A DNA stretch of 64,000 nucleotides from Streptomyces sp. MBT53 (GTDB taxonomy: Bacteria; Actinomycetota; Actinomycetes; Streptomycetales; Streptomycetaceae). The notes under the pieces are model-generated. The model was not told the origin of the DNA and made no database searches. It saw only the letters and a program-made list of their open reading frames with translations. Location: assembly GCF_016654115.1 (NCBI RefSeq), contig NZ_JAEQAZ010000005.1, positions 1-64,000 of the forward strand. The letters are read 5' to 3'. Shown piece after piece: positions 18,364 through 26,624 of the stretch. A program made the position numbers and the translations under genes. Positions within the stretch are counted from its first letter, which is position 1; every line of letters begins with the position of its first letter.

Positions 18364-18802
18364 CCGTGACGTGGAAGACGGGGTGGTCGTCCGCGATCCC
18401 CCGCAGTTCGTCGTCGGAGGAGTCGGGGCCGACTCCTCCGAAGAACACGCCGACCTCGGCCTTCCAGCGCTTGAGGTAGGCGCGCAGCAGCGGCACCTTG
18501 TCGTCGCCGGTGACCTCGGTCGCGGTGAACGTGTCCACCTTCTTGCCGAGGCGCAGCTCGCCGCCGCCCGCAGCCCGCATGTTGTGGGTCCACTGGACGT
18601 GGCCGCGCGGGGCGACGAGGTACTGCTGTCCGTCCACCGTCAGCAGGTTCACCGGGGTGGTCCGCCACTCGCCGCTCTTGCGGCCGCGGACCGCGAGCAC
18701 CCGTGAACCCCAGACGCTGAGGCCGCGGCGGGTGAACCAGGCGACGGCGCGGTTGAAGACGTTGACCGTGAACCAGCCGGGCTTCTGGACGTGCGTGCTC
18801 AT
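18353..18802 (-). CDS. Nitroreductase/quinone-reductase family deazaflavin-dependent oxidoreductase (DDN-like)
   Basis: 149 residues from the ATG at 18802, preceded by the ribosome-binding site aggagtc; an upstream in-frame ATG at 18982 would run through the operator region and is rejected. The segment RGRKSGEWRTTPVNLLTVDGQ (here cited only for its G-R-K-S-G and R-T-T-P-V core) and YLVAPRGHVQWTHNMRAA match the F420H2-dependent DDN/FDOR-B split-barrel family. It probably transfers hydride from F420H2 to quinones or aromatic substrates. It is divergent from a TetR gene, with four operator-like repeats between them, so it is the likely regulated target. Confidence 0.88.
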   Translation of the reverse strand: MSTHVQKPGWFTVNVFNRAVAWFTRRGLSVWGSRVLAVRGRKSGEWRTTPVNLLTVDGQQYLVAPRGHVQWTHNMRAAGGGELRLGKKVDTFTATEVTGDDKVPLLRAYLKRWKAEVGVFFGGVGPDSSDDELRGIADDHPVFHVTVRS

Positions 18803-18822
18803 GACGACTCCTGGGTTTTGGA

Positions 18823-18926
18823 GAGCGCGGCTCCCTTTTGTGAGCACTGCTCTCGCTCTCGGGAACAGTCTGCACCGGTTCGGCGATCCAGTGCAAGAGC
18901 GGTGCTCTCTTTTTTGTGCGCTGCTC
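18823..18926. promoter_or_regulatory. Two pairs of GAGC-N3-GCTC operator repeats
   Basis: Three exact GAGC-N3-GCTC inverted repeats occur at 18823-18833, 18842-18852 and 18897-18907, and a one-mismatch copy at 18916-18926. Within each pair the spacing is exactly 19 bases, about two helical turns. One pair lies just upstream of the DDN-like gene and the other upstream of the TetR gene, so the arrangement fits a TetR protein controlling both directions. Confidence 0.7.
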
Positions 18927-18969
18927 TCGTTTGTGTGCACTGATCTGAATCCATGCCACACTTGCCCGT

Positions 18970-19662
18970 ATGAGCACCACACAAGGCGCCCGCGCCCGAG
19001 CCAGGATCGAGGTCACCGCGGCCATCAAGGACGAGGCGCGCAGACAGCTCGCCGCCGAGGGCGCCGCGAAGCTCTCGCTGCGCGCCGTGGCCCGTGAACT
19101 GGGCATGGTCTCCTCCGCCCTGTACCGGTACTTCCCCAGCCGCGACGACCTGTTGACCGCTCTCATCATCGACGCGTACGACTCCCTGGGCGAGGCCGCG
19201 GAGACGGCACATTCCGAAGTCGCCGACGCGGCCCCGCTGCGCCGCTGGACGACCGTGTGCGAGGCGGTGCGCACCTGGGCACTCGCGAACCCGCACGAGT
19301 ACGCGCTGATCTACGGCTCACCGGTCCCCGGCTATGTCGCCCCGGAGACGACCGTCCCGTCCGCGGCCCGCGTCGCCCTTCTCCTCATCGGCGTCGCCCA
19401 GGACGCCCAACGGGCCGGCACCCTCACCGAGCCCCCGCTCCCGGCAGGCCTGCGCCCCGAGGCGGACCGCATGATCGCGGACTTCGCGGGCGGCCTCCCG
19501 CCCGGGTCGGCCGTCGCCCTCGTCGCCGCGCTGGCCGAGACGTACGGGCTGGTGAGCTTCGAGCTGTTCGGGCAGTTCCGCCGGGTGGTGGAGGACCGCG
19601 GGCCGTTCTTCCGTCATGCGGTACGACGACTGGCCCTCGGGGTGGGTCTCGCGGAAGGCTGA
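18970..19662 (+). CDS. TetR/AcrR-family transcriptional regulator
   Basis: 230 residues. The N-terminal helix-turn-helix is at about residues 35-57 (LSLRAVARELGMVSSALYRY), followed by FPSRDDLLTALIIDAYD, and a ligand-binding domain with a WHG-type motif region (VRTWALANPHEYALIYGSPV) common in actinomycete TetR proteins. It is divergent from the DDN-like oxidoreductase gene, with paired operators between them, so it probably represses both. The ligand may be the oxidoreductase substrate. Confidence 0.92.
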   Translation: MSTTQGARARARIEVTAAIKDEARRQLAAEGAAKLSLRAVARELGMVSSALYRYFPSRDDLLTALIIDAYDSLGEAAETAHSEVADAAPLRRWTTVCEAVRTWALANPHEYALIYGSPVPGYVAPETTVPSAARVALLLIGVAQDAQRAGTLTEPPLPAGLRPEADRMIADFAGGLPPGSAVALVAALAETYGLVSFELFGQFRRVVEDRGPFFRHAVRRLALGVGLAEG

Positions 19663-19749
19663 CCTAGGGGACGTACTCCCCGGGAAGTACACGTGATCGC
19701 GCCGTCCGGCTGACGACCCCGACCCCGCCCGGCGTCTAGCGTGACGTGC

Positions 19750-20970
19750 ATGGACGAGCAGCGTGTGCGCGGCGGGGGACCGCCCCAGTGGTGGCGCCAC
19801 GGACCGCCGTGGGGCGGGGAGGCGGCCCCGACCCGGTGGCCGTGGCGTTCCACGCTGCTGGTCACCGTGTTCGTGCTGGTGGGCAGCAGCTTCGCCGGGC
19901 ACGGCCAGCCCGACCGCGTCCAGCTCGACCTCTACGCGCGCGTGCTGCTCGTCGCCGGATCGGTGCTGCTCCTGTGGCGTCACCGCTACCCCGTAGGGGT
20001 GGCCTTCGGGACCGTGCTCGCCGCCGTGCTCTACTTCGGGTCCGGATACCCGTACGGCCCCGTCTTCCTGCCCGTCGCGCTCGGCTGCTTCGGCGCGGTC
20101 GTCGCCGGGCGCCGCTGGGCGGCCTGGACCGCGCTCGGCGCGCTCTGGGCGTCGCACCTCCTGATCGCGCACTGGCTCTACCGGTGGCTGCCCCCGCAGC
20201 ACGACCACGCGATGCCCTGGGGCCGCGAACTGGCCGTCGCCACCTGGCTGGTGGCCGTCGCCGCGATCTCCGAACTGGCCCGCACCCGCCGCGACCAGTG
20301 GGTCCGCGAGCGCGCCGAGCGCGCCCAGGCGGCCCGTCGCCGCGCCGACGAGGAGCGGCTGCGGATGGCCCGCGAACTCCACGACGTCCTCGCGCACAGC
20401 ATCTCCGTCATCAACGTCCAGGCGGGCGTCGGCCTCGCGCTTCTCGACTCCGACCCCGAGCAGGCCCGTACGGCCCTCACCACCATCAAGGCCGCCAGCA
20501 AGGAGGCGCTCGGCGAGGTCCGTCAGGTTCTCGACAGCCTGCGCGCCCCGGGCGACGCGCCCCGCGCCCCGGCCCCCGGCCTCGACCGGCTGCCCGAACT
20601 GGTGCAGCAGGCGGCGAGCGCGGGCCTCACGGTCGAGGTCCAGGGAACCCCGCCCCGCCTCCCGCCCGGCACCGACCTCGCCGCCTTCCGGGTCGTCCAG
20701 GAGGCCCTCACCAATGTCGTACGGCACTCGGGTTCGCGGCACGCGCGCGTGCACGTCGAGCACGACCCCCGGGAGCTGCGGCTGCGCGTCGACGACGACG
20801 GGCCCGCGACCGGCACGGACGCCGGGGGCAGTGGCAACGGACTGGCCGGGATGCGGGAGCGGGCCGCCGCGCTCGGTGGCACCATCGAGGCGGGCCCGCG
20901 CCCGGACGGCGGCTTCCGGGTGCTCGCCGTACTGCCGTTGAAGGTCACACCGAAGGAGGACGACCGGTGA
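19750..20970 (+). CDS. Two-component sensor histidine kinase, NarL/DesK type (HisKA_3)
   Basis: 406 residues from the ATG at 19750; a GTG nine bases upstream is also possible. Four to five hydrophobic helices fill residues 25-165, with little extracytoplasmic sequence, so it senses within the membrane. The phospho-acceptor is His211 in MARELHDVLAHS, and a HATPase_c domain follows (NVVRHSGSRHARV N-box, then GNGLAGMRERAAALGG). It overlaps the response-regulator gene by GTGA. The signal is unknown; in this class, membrane state or cell-wall-active compounds are common, but nothing here proves it. Confidence 0.92.
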   Translation: MDEQRVRGGGPPQWWRHGPPWGGEAAPTRWPWRSTLLVTVFVLVGSSFAGHGQPDRVQLDLYARVLLVAGSVLLLWRHRYPVGVAFGTVLAAVLYFGSGYPYGPVFLPVALGCFGAVVAGRRWAAWTALGALWASHLLIAHWLYRWLPPQHDHAMPWGRELAVATWLVAVAAISELARTRRDQWVRERAERAQAARRRADEERLRMARELHDVLAHSISVINVQAGVGLALLDSDPEQARTALTTIKAASKEALGEVRQVLDSLRAPGDAPRAPAPGLDRLPELVQQAASAGLTVEVQGTPPRLPPGTDLAAFRVVQEALTNVVRHSGSRHARVHVEHDPRELRLRVDDDGPATGTDAGGSGNGLAGMRERAAALGGTIEAGPRPDGGFRVLAVLPLKVTPKEDDR

Positions 20971-21632
20971 TCCGGGTACTGCTCGCCGACGACCAGTCGC
21001 TGGTTCGCGCCGGCTTCAAGGCGCTGCTGGACGCGCAGCCGGACATCGAGGTCGCGGGCGAGGCCTCCGACGGCGAGGAGGCGGTGCGCAAGGTGCGCGA
21101 ACTGCGCCCGGATGTCGTCCTGATGGACATCCGCATGCCGTCGCTCGACGGCCTCGCGGCGACCCGGCGCATCACGGAGGACGGCGACTTGGCGGACGTG
21201 AAGGTCGTCATGCTGACCACCTTCGAACTCGACGAGTACGTCTTCGAGGCGATCCGCTCCGGTGCCTCCGGCTTCCTCGTCAAGGACACCGAGCCGGACG
21301 AACTCCTGCGCGCCGTAAGGGCGGTGGTCGACGGCGACGCGCTGCTCTCACCTGGGGTGACCCGCCGTCTGATCGCCGAGTTCGCGGCCCGCTCCAAGGA
21401 ACCGGCGACGGCCGACGCCCTCACCCAACTCACCGAGCGGGAACGGGAGGTGATGGCCCTGGTCGGTATCGGCCTCTCGAACGAGGAGATCGCCCGCCGT
21501 CTGGTCGTCAGCCCGCTCACCGCGAAGACCCATGTCAGCCGCACGATGGTGAAGCTGGGCGCCCGGGACCGGGCCCAACTGGTCGTACTGGCCTACGAGT
21601 CGGGGTTGGTCCGCCCCGGCTGGCTGGGCTGA
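20967..21632 (+). CDS. Two-component response regulator, NarL/FixJ family
   Basis: 221 residues from the GTG at 20967, overlapping the kinase stop. The receiver domain begins IRVLLADDQSLVRAG with the acidic pair at Asp9-Asp10 and the phosphorylated Asp in VVLMDIRMPSLDG; the switch Thr and Lys are in MLTTFELDE and FLVKDTEPDEL. A LuxR-type helix-turn-helix is at the C-terminus (LTEREREVMALVGIGLSNEEIA). It is the cognate partner of the upstream kinase. No obvious target operon lies next to it. The 3' end overlaps a convergent small membrane-protein gene by 40 bases. Confidence 0.93.
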   Translation: MIRVLLADDQSLVRAGFKALLDAQPDIEVAGEASDGEEAVRKVRELRPDVVLMDIRMPSLDGLAATRRITEDGDLADVKVVMLTTFELDEYVFEAIRSGASGFLVKDTEPDELLRAVRAVVDGDALLSPGVTRRLIAEFAARSKEPATADALTQLTEREREVMALVGIGLSNEEIARRLVVSPLTAKTHVSRTMVKLGARDRAQLVVLAYESGLVRPGWLG

Positions 21633-21880
21633 CCGGCCGCCCGCCGATACCGGTACAGCACGCTCGCCGCACGCACGAAGAACACGACGGGCAGCAGCAC
21701 GAGCCCCGCCGACATCAGAACCGTCTCGACGGTGCCCGGCAGCTCGAACAGCCACACCGGACCGGCGACCGCCCCGAACACGACGACAGCCGCGAAAACC
21801 GCGCTGACCAGCGCGTACCCGATCTCGACGGTCATCGCGTCCCGCTCGGCCTGTGTGCGCCGTCCCCCGGTCATGCTCAT
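21593..21880 (-). CDS. Small two-helix membrane protein, DUF6332-like
   Basis: 95 residues from the ATG at 21880 (MSMTGGRRTQAERDAMTVEI), with a second possible start at 21874. Two hydrophobic helices (ALVSAVFAAVVVFGAVAG, and VETVLMSAGLVLLPVVFFV) are separated by a short loop, and the tail is basic. The sequence resembles the Streptomyces-restricted DUF6332 family, from memory. Function unknown. Its 3' end overlaps the opposing response-regulator gene by 40 bases, so the two mRNAs are antisense to each other there. Confidence 0.65.
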   Translation of the reverse strand: MSMTGGRRTQAERDAMTVEIGYALVSAVFAAVVVFGAVAGPVWLFELPGTVETVLMSAGLVLLPVVFFVRAASVLYRYRRAAGQPSQPGRTNPDS

Positions 21881-21898
21881 TCCACGAGTCTCACACGC

Positions 21899-21935
21899 GT
21901 GCGCCCGGCGGAGCAATCGGCTCCGCCGGGCGCAC
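21899..21935 (-). terminator. 16-bp-stem hairpin terminator of the MFS gene
   Basis: GTGCGCCCGGCGGAGC pairs perfectly with GCTCCGCCGGGCGCAC around the loop AATCG. It starts 18 bases after the stop of the minus-strand MFS gene, so it most likely terminates that transcript and insulates the small membrane-protein gene beyond it. Confidence 0.8.
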
Positions 21936-21953
21936 ACTCAGGGAGGCGTCCCC

Positions 21954-23435
21954 CTAGTCACGGACCGCCACGCGCTCCGCTTCCGCCTCCTTCACGGTGG
22001 ACTTGGCGACCACGAGGGTCTGCTGGTCGCGACGACCGCGCAGCCCCGGCAAGGTGATCAGCAGCCCGGCGAGGGCGACGAACGTCACCACGACCAGCCC
22101 GGGCCGGTAACTGTCCAGCACCGCCTGCGGGGTGGCGTGTACGGGGGCGTGTGCGGTCACCACGGCCGTGACGACGGCCAGGAAGATCGCGCCGCCCACC
22201 TGCACCGAGGTGTTCAACAGCCCCGAGACCATGCCCTGTTCGTGGTCCTCGACCCCGTTGGTGGCCTGGATGTTCAGTGAGGGGAAGACCAGTGCGCAGG
22301 CCGCGCCGATCAGCAGCATCGACGGCAGGATGACCGCCGCGTACCCCGGATCGAGGCTGACCCGCAGGAACAGCGCGTACCCGACGACCATCAGCGCGAA
22401 GCCCGTCGCGATCAGCCGCTGCGTGCCGAACCGGTCGACGATCGAACCGACCTTCGTCGAGGACACCGCCACCACCGCCCCGGCCGGCAGGAAGGCGAGA
22501 GCGGTGTGCAGCGCGGACCAGCCGAGCAGCGACTGCATGTACAGCGTGACGAGGAACTGGAAGCCGACGTACGACCCGAAGAACGCCATCGCGCCGAGCT
22601 GGGCGCGGATCTGGTTGCCGGAGCGCAGCACCCCGAGCCGGATCAACGGCCCCGCGGAGCGCCGCTCGACGTACACGAAGACGCTCAGCAGGACGGCAAC
22701 CGCCAGGAAGGACAGGAGAGTTCGGGCCGAGGCCCACCCGGCCTCGGGAGCCTGCACGACGGTGAAGACCAGCAGCAGCATCGACGCGGTGCCGAGGACG
22801 GCGCCGGGGACGTCGTAGCCGTTGTGGTTCTTCTCGCGTTCGCTGCGCGGCAGCAGCTTCAGGCCGGCGAGCAGGGCGATCAGCGCGATGGGCGCGGGAA
22901 GCAGCATGGTGAGCCGCCAACTGGCCTCCGTGAGCAGGCCGGAGAGCACCAGGCCCATCGAGAAGCCGGTGGCCGCGCAGGTGGTGTAGATGGACAGGGC
23001 ACGGTTGCGCAGCGGGCCCTCGGCGAAGGTCGTCGTGATGATCGACAGGCCGGCCGGTGCGGTGAAGGCGGCGCTGAGGCCCTTGATGAAGCGGCTGGCG
23101 ATCAGCAGCGGACCCGAGTCGACGAGTCCGCCGAGCAGGGAGGCCACCGCGAAGACTCCCAGGGCGACCAGGAAGACCTGGCGTCGGCCGAGCAGGTCGG
23201 CGGTCCGGCCGCCGAGGAGGAGCAGCCCGCCGTATCCCAGGATGTAGCCGCTGACGATCCATTGGAGCGTCGAGGTGGAGAGGTCCAGTTCGGAGCCGAT
23301 GGAGGGCAGGGCGACGCCGACCATCGACACGTCCAGCGCGTCCAGGAACATCGCGGCGCAGAGCACCAGCAGGGTGCCCCACAGCCGTGGGGTCCAACGT
23401 CCCTCGGACAAGGGAGGGGAGAGCGGAGTGGTCAT
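21954..23435 (-). CDS. MFS drug exporter, DHA2 (14-helix) type
   Basis: 493 residues with about 14 hydrophobic helices. LDALDVSMVGVALPSIGSEL and LQWIVSGYILGYGGLLLLGG are the usual DHA2 N-terminal motifs (motif D1 and the first loop), followed by GRTADLLGRRQVFL (motif A). It should export a drug or metabolite in exchange for protons. It is divergent from a MarR regulator, and the 87-base intergenic region is full of ATGCAT-type palindromes, so MarR probably represses it. A strong terminator follows the stop. Confidence 0.92.
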   Translation of the reverse strand: MTTPLSPPLSEGRWTPRLWGTLLVLCAAMFLDALDVSMVGVALPSIGSELDLSTSTLQWIVSGYILGYGGLLLLGGRTADLLGRRQVFLVALGVFAVASLLGGLVDSGPLLIASRFIKGLSAAFTAPAGLSIITTTFAEGPLRNRALSIYTTCAATGFSMGLVLSGLLTEASWRLTMLLPAPIALIALLAGLKLLPRSEREKNHNGYDVPGAVLGTASMLLLVFTVVQAPEAGWASARTLLSFLAVAVLLSVFVYVERRSAGPLIRLGVLRSGNQIRAQLGAMAFFGSYVGFQFLVTLYMQSLLGWSALHTALAFLPAGAVVAVSSTKVGSIVDRFGTQRLIATGFALMVVGYALFLRVSLDPGYAAVILPSMLLIGAACALVFPSLNIQATNGVEDHEQGMVSGLLNTSVQVGGAIFLAVVTAVVTAHAPVHATPQAVLDSYRPGLVVVTFVALAGLLITLPGLRGRRDQQTLVVAKSTVKEAEAERVAVRD

Positions 23436-23456
23436 GCCGCAGAGACTACATGCGCA

Positions 23457-23478
23457 TGCATCGAATGCAAATGCATTT
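23457..23478. promoter_or_regulatory. Overlapping MarR-type palindromes
   Basis: TGCAT-CGA-ATGCA (23457-23469) is a 5-3-5 inverted repeat, immediately followed by the perfect palindrome AAATGCATTT (23469-23478), in an AT-rich segment between the divergent MFS and MarR genes. This is the expected layout for a MarR operator that overlaps both promoters. Confidence 0.7.
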
Positions 23479-23522
23479 AATTACGATGCAACAAACCCAC
23501 TTCTCTGCTACGGTGCCCTGTC

Positions 23523-23900
23523 ATGGCGGCGAAGAAGGCCGAGCAGGCGCTCGTGGAACAGTGGCGGGAGATGCTGGCGCTGCACGCCCGCACGCAGTGC
23601 GAACTCGACCGCACCCTCCATCAACACGGCCTGTGCGGCAGCGACTTCGAGGTGCTGGACGTGCTGGCCGGTGACGCGTGCGCCTATCGCGTCCAGGAGA
23701 TCTCCGAGCGCGTCCACCTCAGTCAGAGCGCCCTGTCTCGACTGATCGCCCGGCTGGAGAAGGACGGTCTAGTCGAGCGCGGCATGTGCGCGGAGGACCG
23801 CCGGGGCGTACGCGTGACCCTCACGGACAAGGGGCGTGATCTGCACGGCGAGGTACTCCCGCTGCAGCGCGCGGTGTTGACGAGGATGCTGTCCGGCTGA
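23523..23900 (+). CDS. MarR-family transcriptional regulator
   Basis: 125 residues, somewhat short for the family because the C-terminal dimerisation helix ends soon after LPLQRAVLTRMLSG. The winged helix is clear: VQEISERVHLSQSALSRLIARLE, then the wing AEDRRGVRVTLTDKG. It is divergent from the MFS exporter gene with palindromes in the gap, so its likely role is to release repression of the pump when it binds an exported compound. Two Cys residues (CELDRTLHQHGLC) are present near residues 23 and 36. Confidence 0.9.
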   Translation: MAAKKAEQALVEQWREMLALHARTQCELDRTLHQHGLCGSDFEVLDVLAGDACAYRVQEISERVHLSQSALSRLIARLEKDGLVERGMCAEDRRGVRVTLTDKGRDLHGEVLPLQRAVLTRMLSG

Positions 23901-23907
23901 CGGACCG

Positions 23908-24648
23908 TCAACTCCAGGTGATCGCCGACTTCTCCCGCCACAGCCCGGCGAGCGACATGTCACCGGTCACCCTCGGGAACGGCCCCCGGTTCCACAGTGC
24001 CCGGTACAACTGCCCCGCAGGACCGGCCAGTTCGCAGTCGGCATCCCCGGTGTCGTCCCGCTCGGCGGCGGGCGGTTCCTGGGACAGCCGTACGGTCCAC
24101 ACCGCGCTGTCCGTGTCCGTCGCCCGCACCCGCAGTACCCGGGGCTCCTCGCTGCGTACCCTGCTCTTGCGGCGAGCATGGAAGCCGCGCAGCAACTCGT
24201 CGATGCCGTCGGCCGCGAAGTCCGGGGCGATCTCGCCGGCCACCCCGCCGCGCGCCGCCTCGGCGTCCAGCCGGTGCACGGTCGTCTCGTGCGCCTGACG
24301 CCGCGCCCAGAAGGCGAGCGGTGACGGCGCCGGCAGGAAGTGCCAGCACTCCACGTCGGGCGGGGCGGCGGCGAGGGCGTCCACGAGGGAGCGGTGCCCG
24401 TCCCTGAACCAGGCCACCAGATCGGCGCCGTCGAGATCCGGCAGACCGCCGTCGGGGTGGTACTCGGCGTACCCCTCCGCCACGAACGCGGTCGCCCAGC
24501 GGTGCACCATCCCCGTGTGCCGGAGCAGATCCCGCACCCGCCACTCCGGACAGGTCGGCACCTCGGCGGCGACGCCCGCCTCCTCGGCGGCCGAGGCCAG
24601 CAGACCGCCCTCCCGGTCCAGGGTCCGTACGAACGCATCGGTGTCCAT
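23908..24648 (-). CDS. Maleylpyruvate isomerase/mycothiol-dependent (MDMPI, TIGR03083) family protein
   Basis: 246 residues. The N-terminal helical DinB-like domain shows VPTCPEWRVRDLLRHTGMVHRWA, with the metal-binding His pattern of mycothiol-dependent maleylpyruvate isomerases, and a second conserved His in RRQAHETTVHRLDAEAA. A C-terminal sterol-carrier-like MDMPI_C domain follows. Members transfer or isomerise using mycothiol, the actinomycete thiol. The specific substrate cannot be told from sequence. It is convergent with the MarR gene and 47 bases upstream of nothing on its own strand except the hydrolase gene behind it. Confidence 0.85.
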   Translation of the reverse strand: MDTDAFVRTLDREGGLLASAAEEAGVAAEVPTCPEWRVRDLLRHTGMVHRWATAFVAEGYAEYHPDGGLPDLDGADLVAWFRDGHRSLVDALAAAPPDVECWHFLPAPSPLAFWARRQAHETTVHRLDAEAARGGVAGEIAPDFAADGIDELLRGFHARRKSRVRSEEPRVLRVRATDTDSAVWTVRLSQEPPAAERDDTGDADCELAGPAGQLYRALWNRGPFPRVTGDMSLAGLWREKSAITWS

Positions 24649-24694
24649 GGGGGCGAGTGTGCCGTACGGAAGGCGGGGGCGGGCGCTCCCGGGA

Positions 24695-25663
24695 TCAGCC
24701 GGTGGCGAGTGCCTTGCGCAGCACGGCCACGGCCATGGTGATCGCGGCCTCGGCGGCCTGCGTCCCGCGCAGGGCGTTGAGCATCACGAAGTCGTGGATG
24801 ATGCCCTGGAAGCGGACCGCGGTGACGGGGACCCCGGCCTCGCGGAGCTTGTTGGCGTAGGCCTCGCCCTCGTCGCGCAGGACGTCGGCCTCGCCGGTGA
24901 TGACGAGGGCCGGGGGCAGTCCGGTGAGCTGCTCGGTGGTGGCGCGCAGCGGGGACGCGGTGATCTGGGCGCGTTCGGTCTCGTCGGTCGTGTACTGGTC
25001 CCAGAACCACTGCATGCCGTCGCGGCGCAGGAAGTAGCCCTCCGCGAACTGGTGGTAGGAGGCGGTGTCGAAGTTCGCGTCGGTCACCGGGTAGAACAAC
25101 ACCTGCTGGACCAGGGGGACATCGCCGCGTTCCTTGGCCATCAGGGTGAGCGCGGCGGTCATGTTGCCGCCCACCGAGTCGCCGACGACGGCGATACGGG
25201 TGGCGTCCAGGTCCTTGGTGGCGCCCTGCTGCACGACCCATTGGGCCACGGTGTAGTTCTGCTCGATGGCGACCGGGTAGCGGGCCTCGGGGGAGAGGTC
25301 GTACTCCGGGAAGACCACGGCGGCGTGCGCGCCGACCGCGAGTTCGCGCACCAGCCGGTCGTGGGTGTGGGCGTTGCCGAAGACCCAGCCCGCGCCGTGG
25401 ATGTAGATGATCACGGGGAGCGTGCCGGTGGCGCCGGCCGGGCGGACGACACGGGCCCTGACCTGGCCGGTGGGGCCGCCGGGGACGGTGATCCACTCCT
25501 CGTCGACGGCGGGCTTGGCGATGTCGCCGGACTGGACCTCGTCGACCGCCTTGCGGCCCTCGGCCGGGGCGAGGTCGAAGAGGTAGGGCGGGTTCGCGGT
25601 CGCCTCGGCGAAGGCCTGCGCCGCGGGTTCGAGGACGGGGCGGGGTGCGGTGCTGTCGGTCAT
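24695..25663 (-). CDS. Alpha/beta-hydrolase, hormone-sensitive-lipase family
   Basis: 322 residues from the ATG at 25663 (MTDSTAPRPV), preceded by aggaga; an in-frame upstream ATG at 25729 falls in the operator region. The oxyanion motif HGAGW is at residues 89-93, the nucleophile Ser163 in GDSVGGN, and the acid and His in VITGEADVLRDEG and GIIHDFVMLN. It should hydrolyse small esters. It is divergent from an OhrR-like regulator, with a candidate operator between them. This suggests induction by organic peroxides or a related compound rather than a housekeeping role. Confidence 0.92.
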   Translation of the reverse strand: MTDSTAPRPVLEPAAQAFAEATANPPYLFDLAPAEGRKAVDEVQSGDIAKPAVDEEWITVPGGPTGQVRARVVRPAGATGTLPVIIYIHGAGWVFGNAHTHDRLVRELAVGAHAAVVFPEYDLSPEARYPVAIEQNYTVAQWVVQQGATKDLDATRIAVVGDSVGGNMTAALTLMAKERGDVPLVQQVLFYPVTDANFDTASYHQFAEGYFLRRDGMQWFWDQYTTDETERAQITASPLRATTEQLTGLPPALVITGEADVLRDEGEAYANKLREAGVPVTAVRFQGIIHDFVMLNALRGTQAAEAAITMAVAVLRKALATG

Positions 25664-25750
25664 GACGGTCTCCTCACGAGCGGGTGCCGCGGACGGGCCC
25701 GGTGGGGTCCGGGGCCGGTGGTGCGGCACAAGGATGAGAGTAGCGTGCGA

Positions 25751-25770
25751 TTAAGTCGCGCACAACTAAA
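25751..25770. promoter_or_regulatory. 20-bp inverted repeat, candidate OhrR-type operator
   Basis: TTAAGT-N8-ACTAAA pairs in five of six positions, in an AT-rich stretch between the divergent hydrolase and MarR/OhrR-like genes. The position and size fit an OhrR operator, but the sequence itself is not a canonical one I can verify. Confidence 0.5.
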
Positions 25771-25857
25771 GCGTGCTCGATAGGATCGACCGGACCTGAA
25801 CGATAAGGTGGAGATTGCCCTGAAGAGCACCGGAGTACCGGAGCGAGGAGTCGCACC

Positions 25858-26313
25858 ATGAGCCCAGCCGCCGCGGAACCGGCCGAGGGATCGCTGCTCC
25901 TCGACGACCAGCTGTGCTTCGCGCTGTACGCGGCCTCCCGCGCGGTGACCGCCCGCTACCGGCCGCTGCTCGACGAACTGGGCCTGACCTACCCGCAGTA
26001 CCTCGTCATGCTCGTCCTCTGGGAGCAGGACTCGATCTCCGTACGGGAGTTGGGCGCCGCGCTCCAACTGGAATCCAGCACGCTCTCCCCGCTGCTGAAG
26101 CGGCTGGAGGCGAACGGACTGCTGCGCCGCGAACGCCGGCTCGACGACGAGCGCTCGGTCGCCATCCGGCTCACCGACACCGGCGCGCGGATGCGGGAGC
26201 GGGCCGCCGCCGTGCCCCCCAAGATCGGCGACGCGATGGGCCTGACCCCCGACCAGGACGCCCTCGCCAAGCAGCTCCTCCGGCTGATCACGGCCAACGT
26301 CGCCGCCGGCTGA
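25858..26313 (+). CDS. OhrR-like MarR-family regulator
   Basis: 151 residues. The N-terminus carries DDQLCFALYAASRAVTARY, with Cys20 in the position of the peroxide-sensing Cys of OhrR proteins. The winged helix follows (LTYPQYLVMLVLWEQDSISV, then LGAALQLESSTLSPLLKRLE and DDERSVAIRLTDTG). OhrR normally represses the ohr thiol peroxidase gene; here the divergent partner is instead an HSL-type esterase. It could sense a lipid hydroperoxide or other electrophile handled by that esterase. Downstream, 311 bases separate it from an MFS gene. Confidence 0.9.
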   Translation: MSPAAAEPAEGSLLLDDQLCFALYAASRAVTARYRPLLDELGLTYPQYLVMLVLWEQDSISVRELGAALQLESSTLSPLLKRLEANGLLRRERRLDDERSVAIRLTDTGARMRERAAAVPPKIGDAMGLTPDQDALAKQLLRLITANVAAG

Positions 26314-26624
26314 CCGGCCTCCCACCTGCGCGTTCATGCCCCGCGGAGCAGTGTGTCGTCGCCGCTGTTCAGCTTAGTTTGCAGGTCCAACGGCATCTCC
26401 AGGACCGGGTCCCCGGTATACGGTCCGAAGCGATTTCCCGAAACGAAATGGCTTACGTCAATGGAGATTCAAGCCGAACAACCACGTCAGCCTCCGGGCC
26501 ACGGGACACGACTGACGGAGTCGGCACCGTCACCCCCGCCGTAGCCAGGCACGGAACGCCACGCGCAGTTCACACCCGGTCAATCCGCCCCGTACCGCCC
26601 CGTACGACGACGTTTAGAGGTGCC
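26314..26624. other. 311-base gene-free region upstream of an MFS gene
   Basis: I see no credible gene here. It contains a weak hairpin (GGACCG at 26402-26407 with CGGTCC at 26421-26426) and a short inverted repeat TTTC-CC-GAAA at 26434-26443, which might be regulatory for the MFS gene starting at 26625. Its G+C is lower than its neighbours. Confidence 0.4.
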
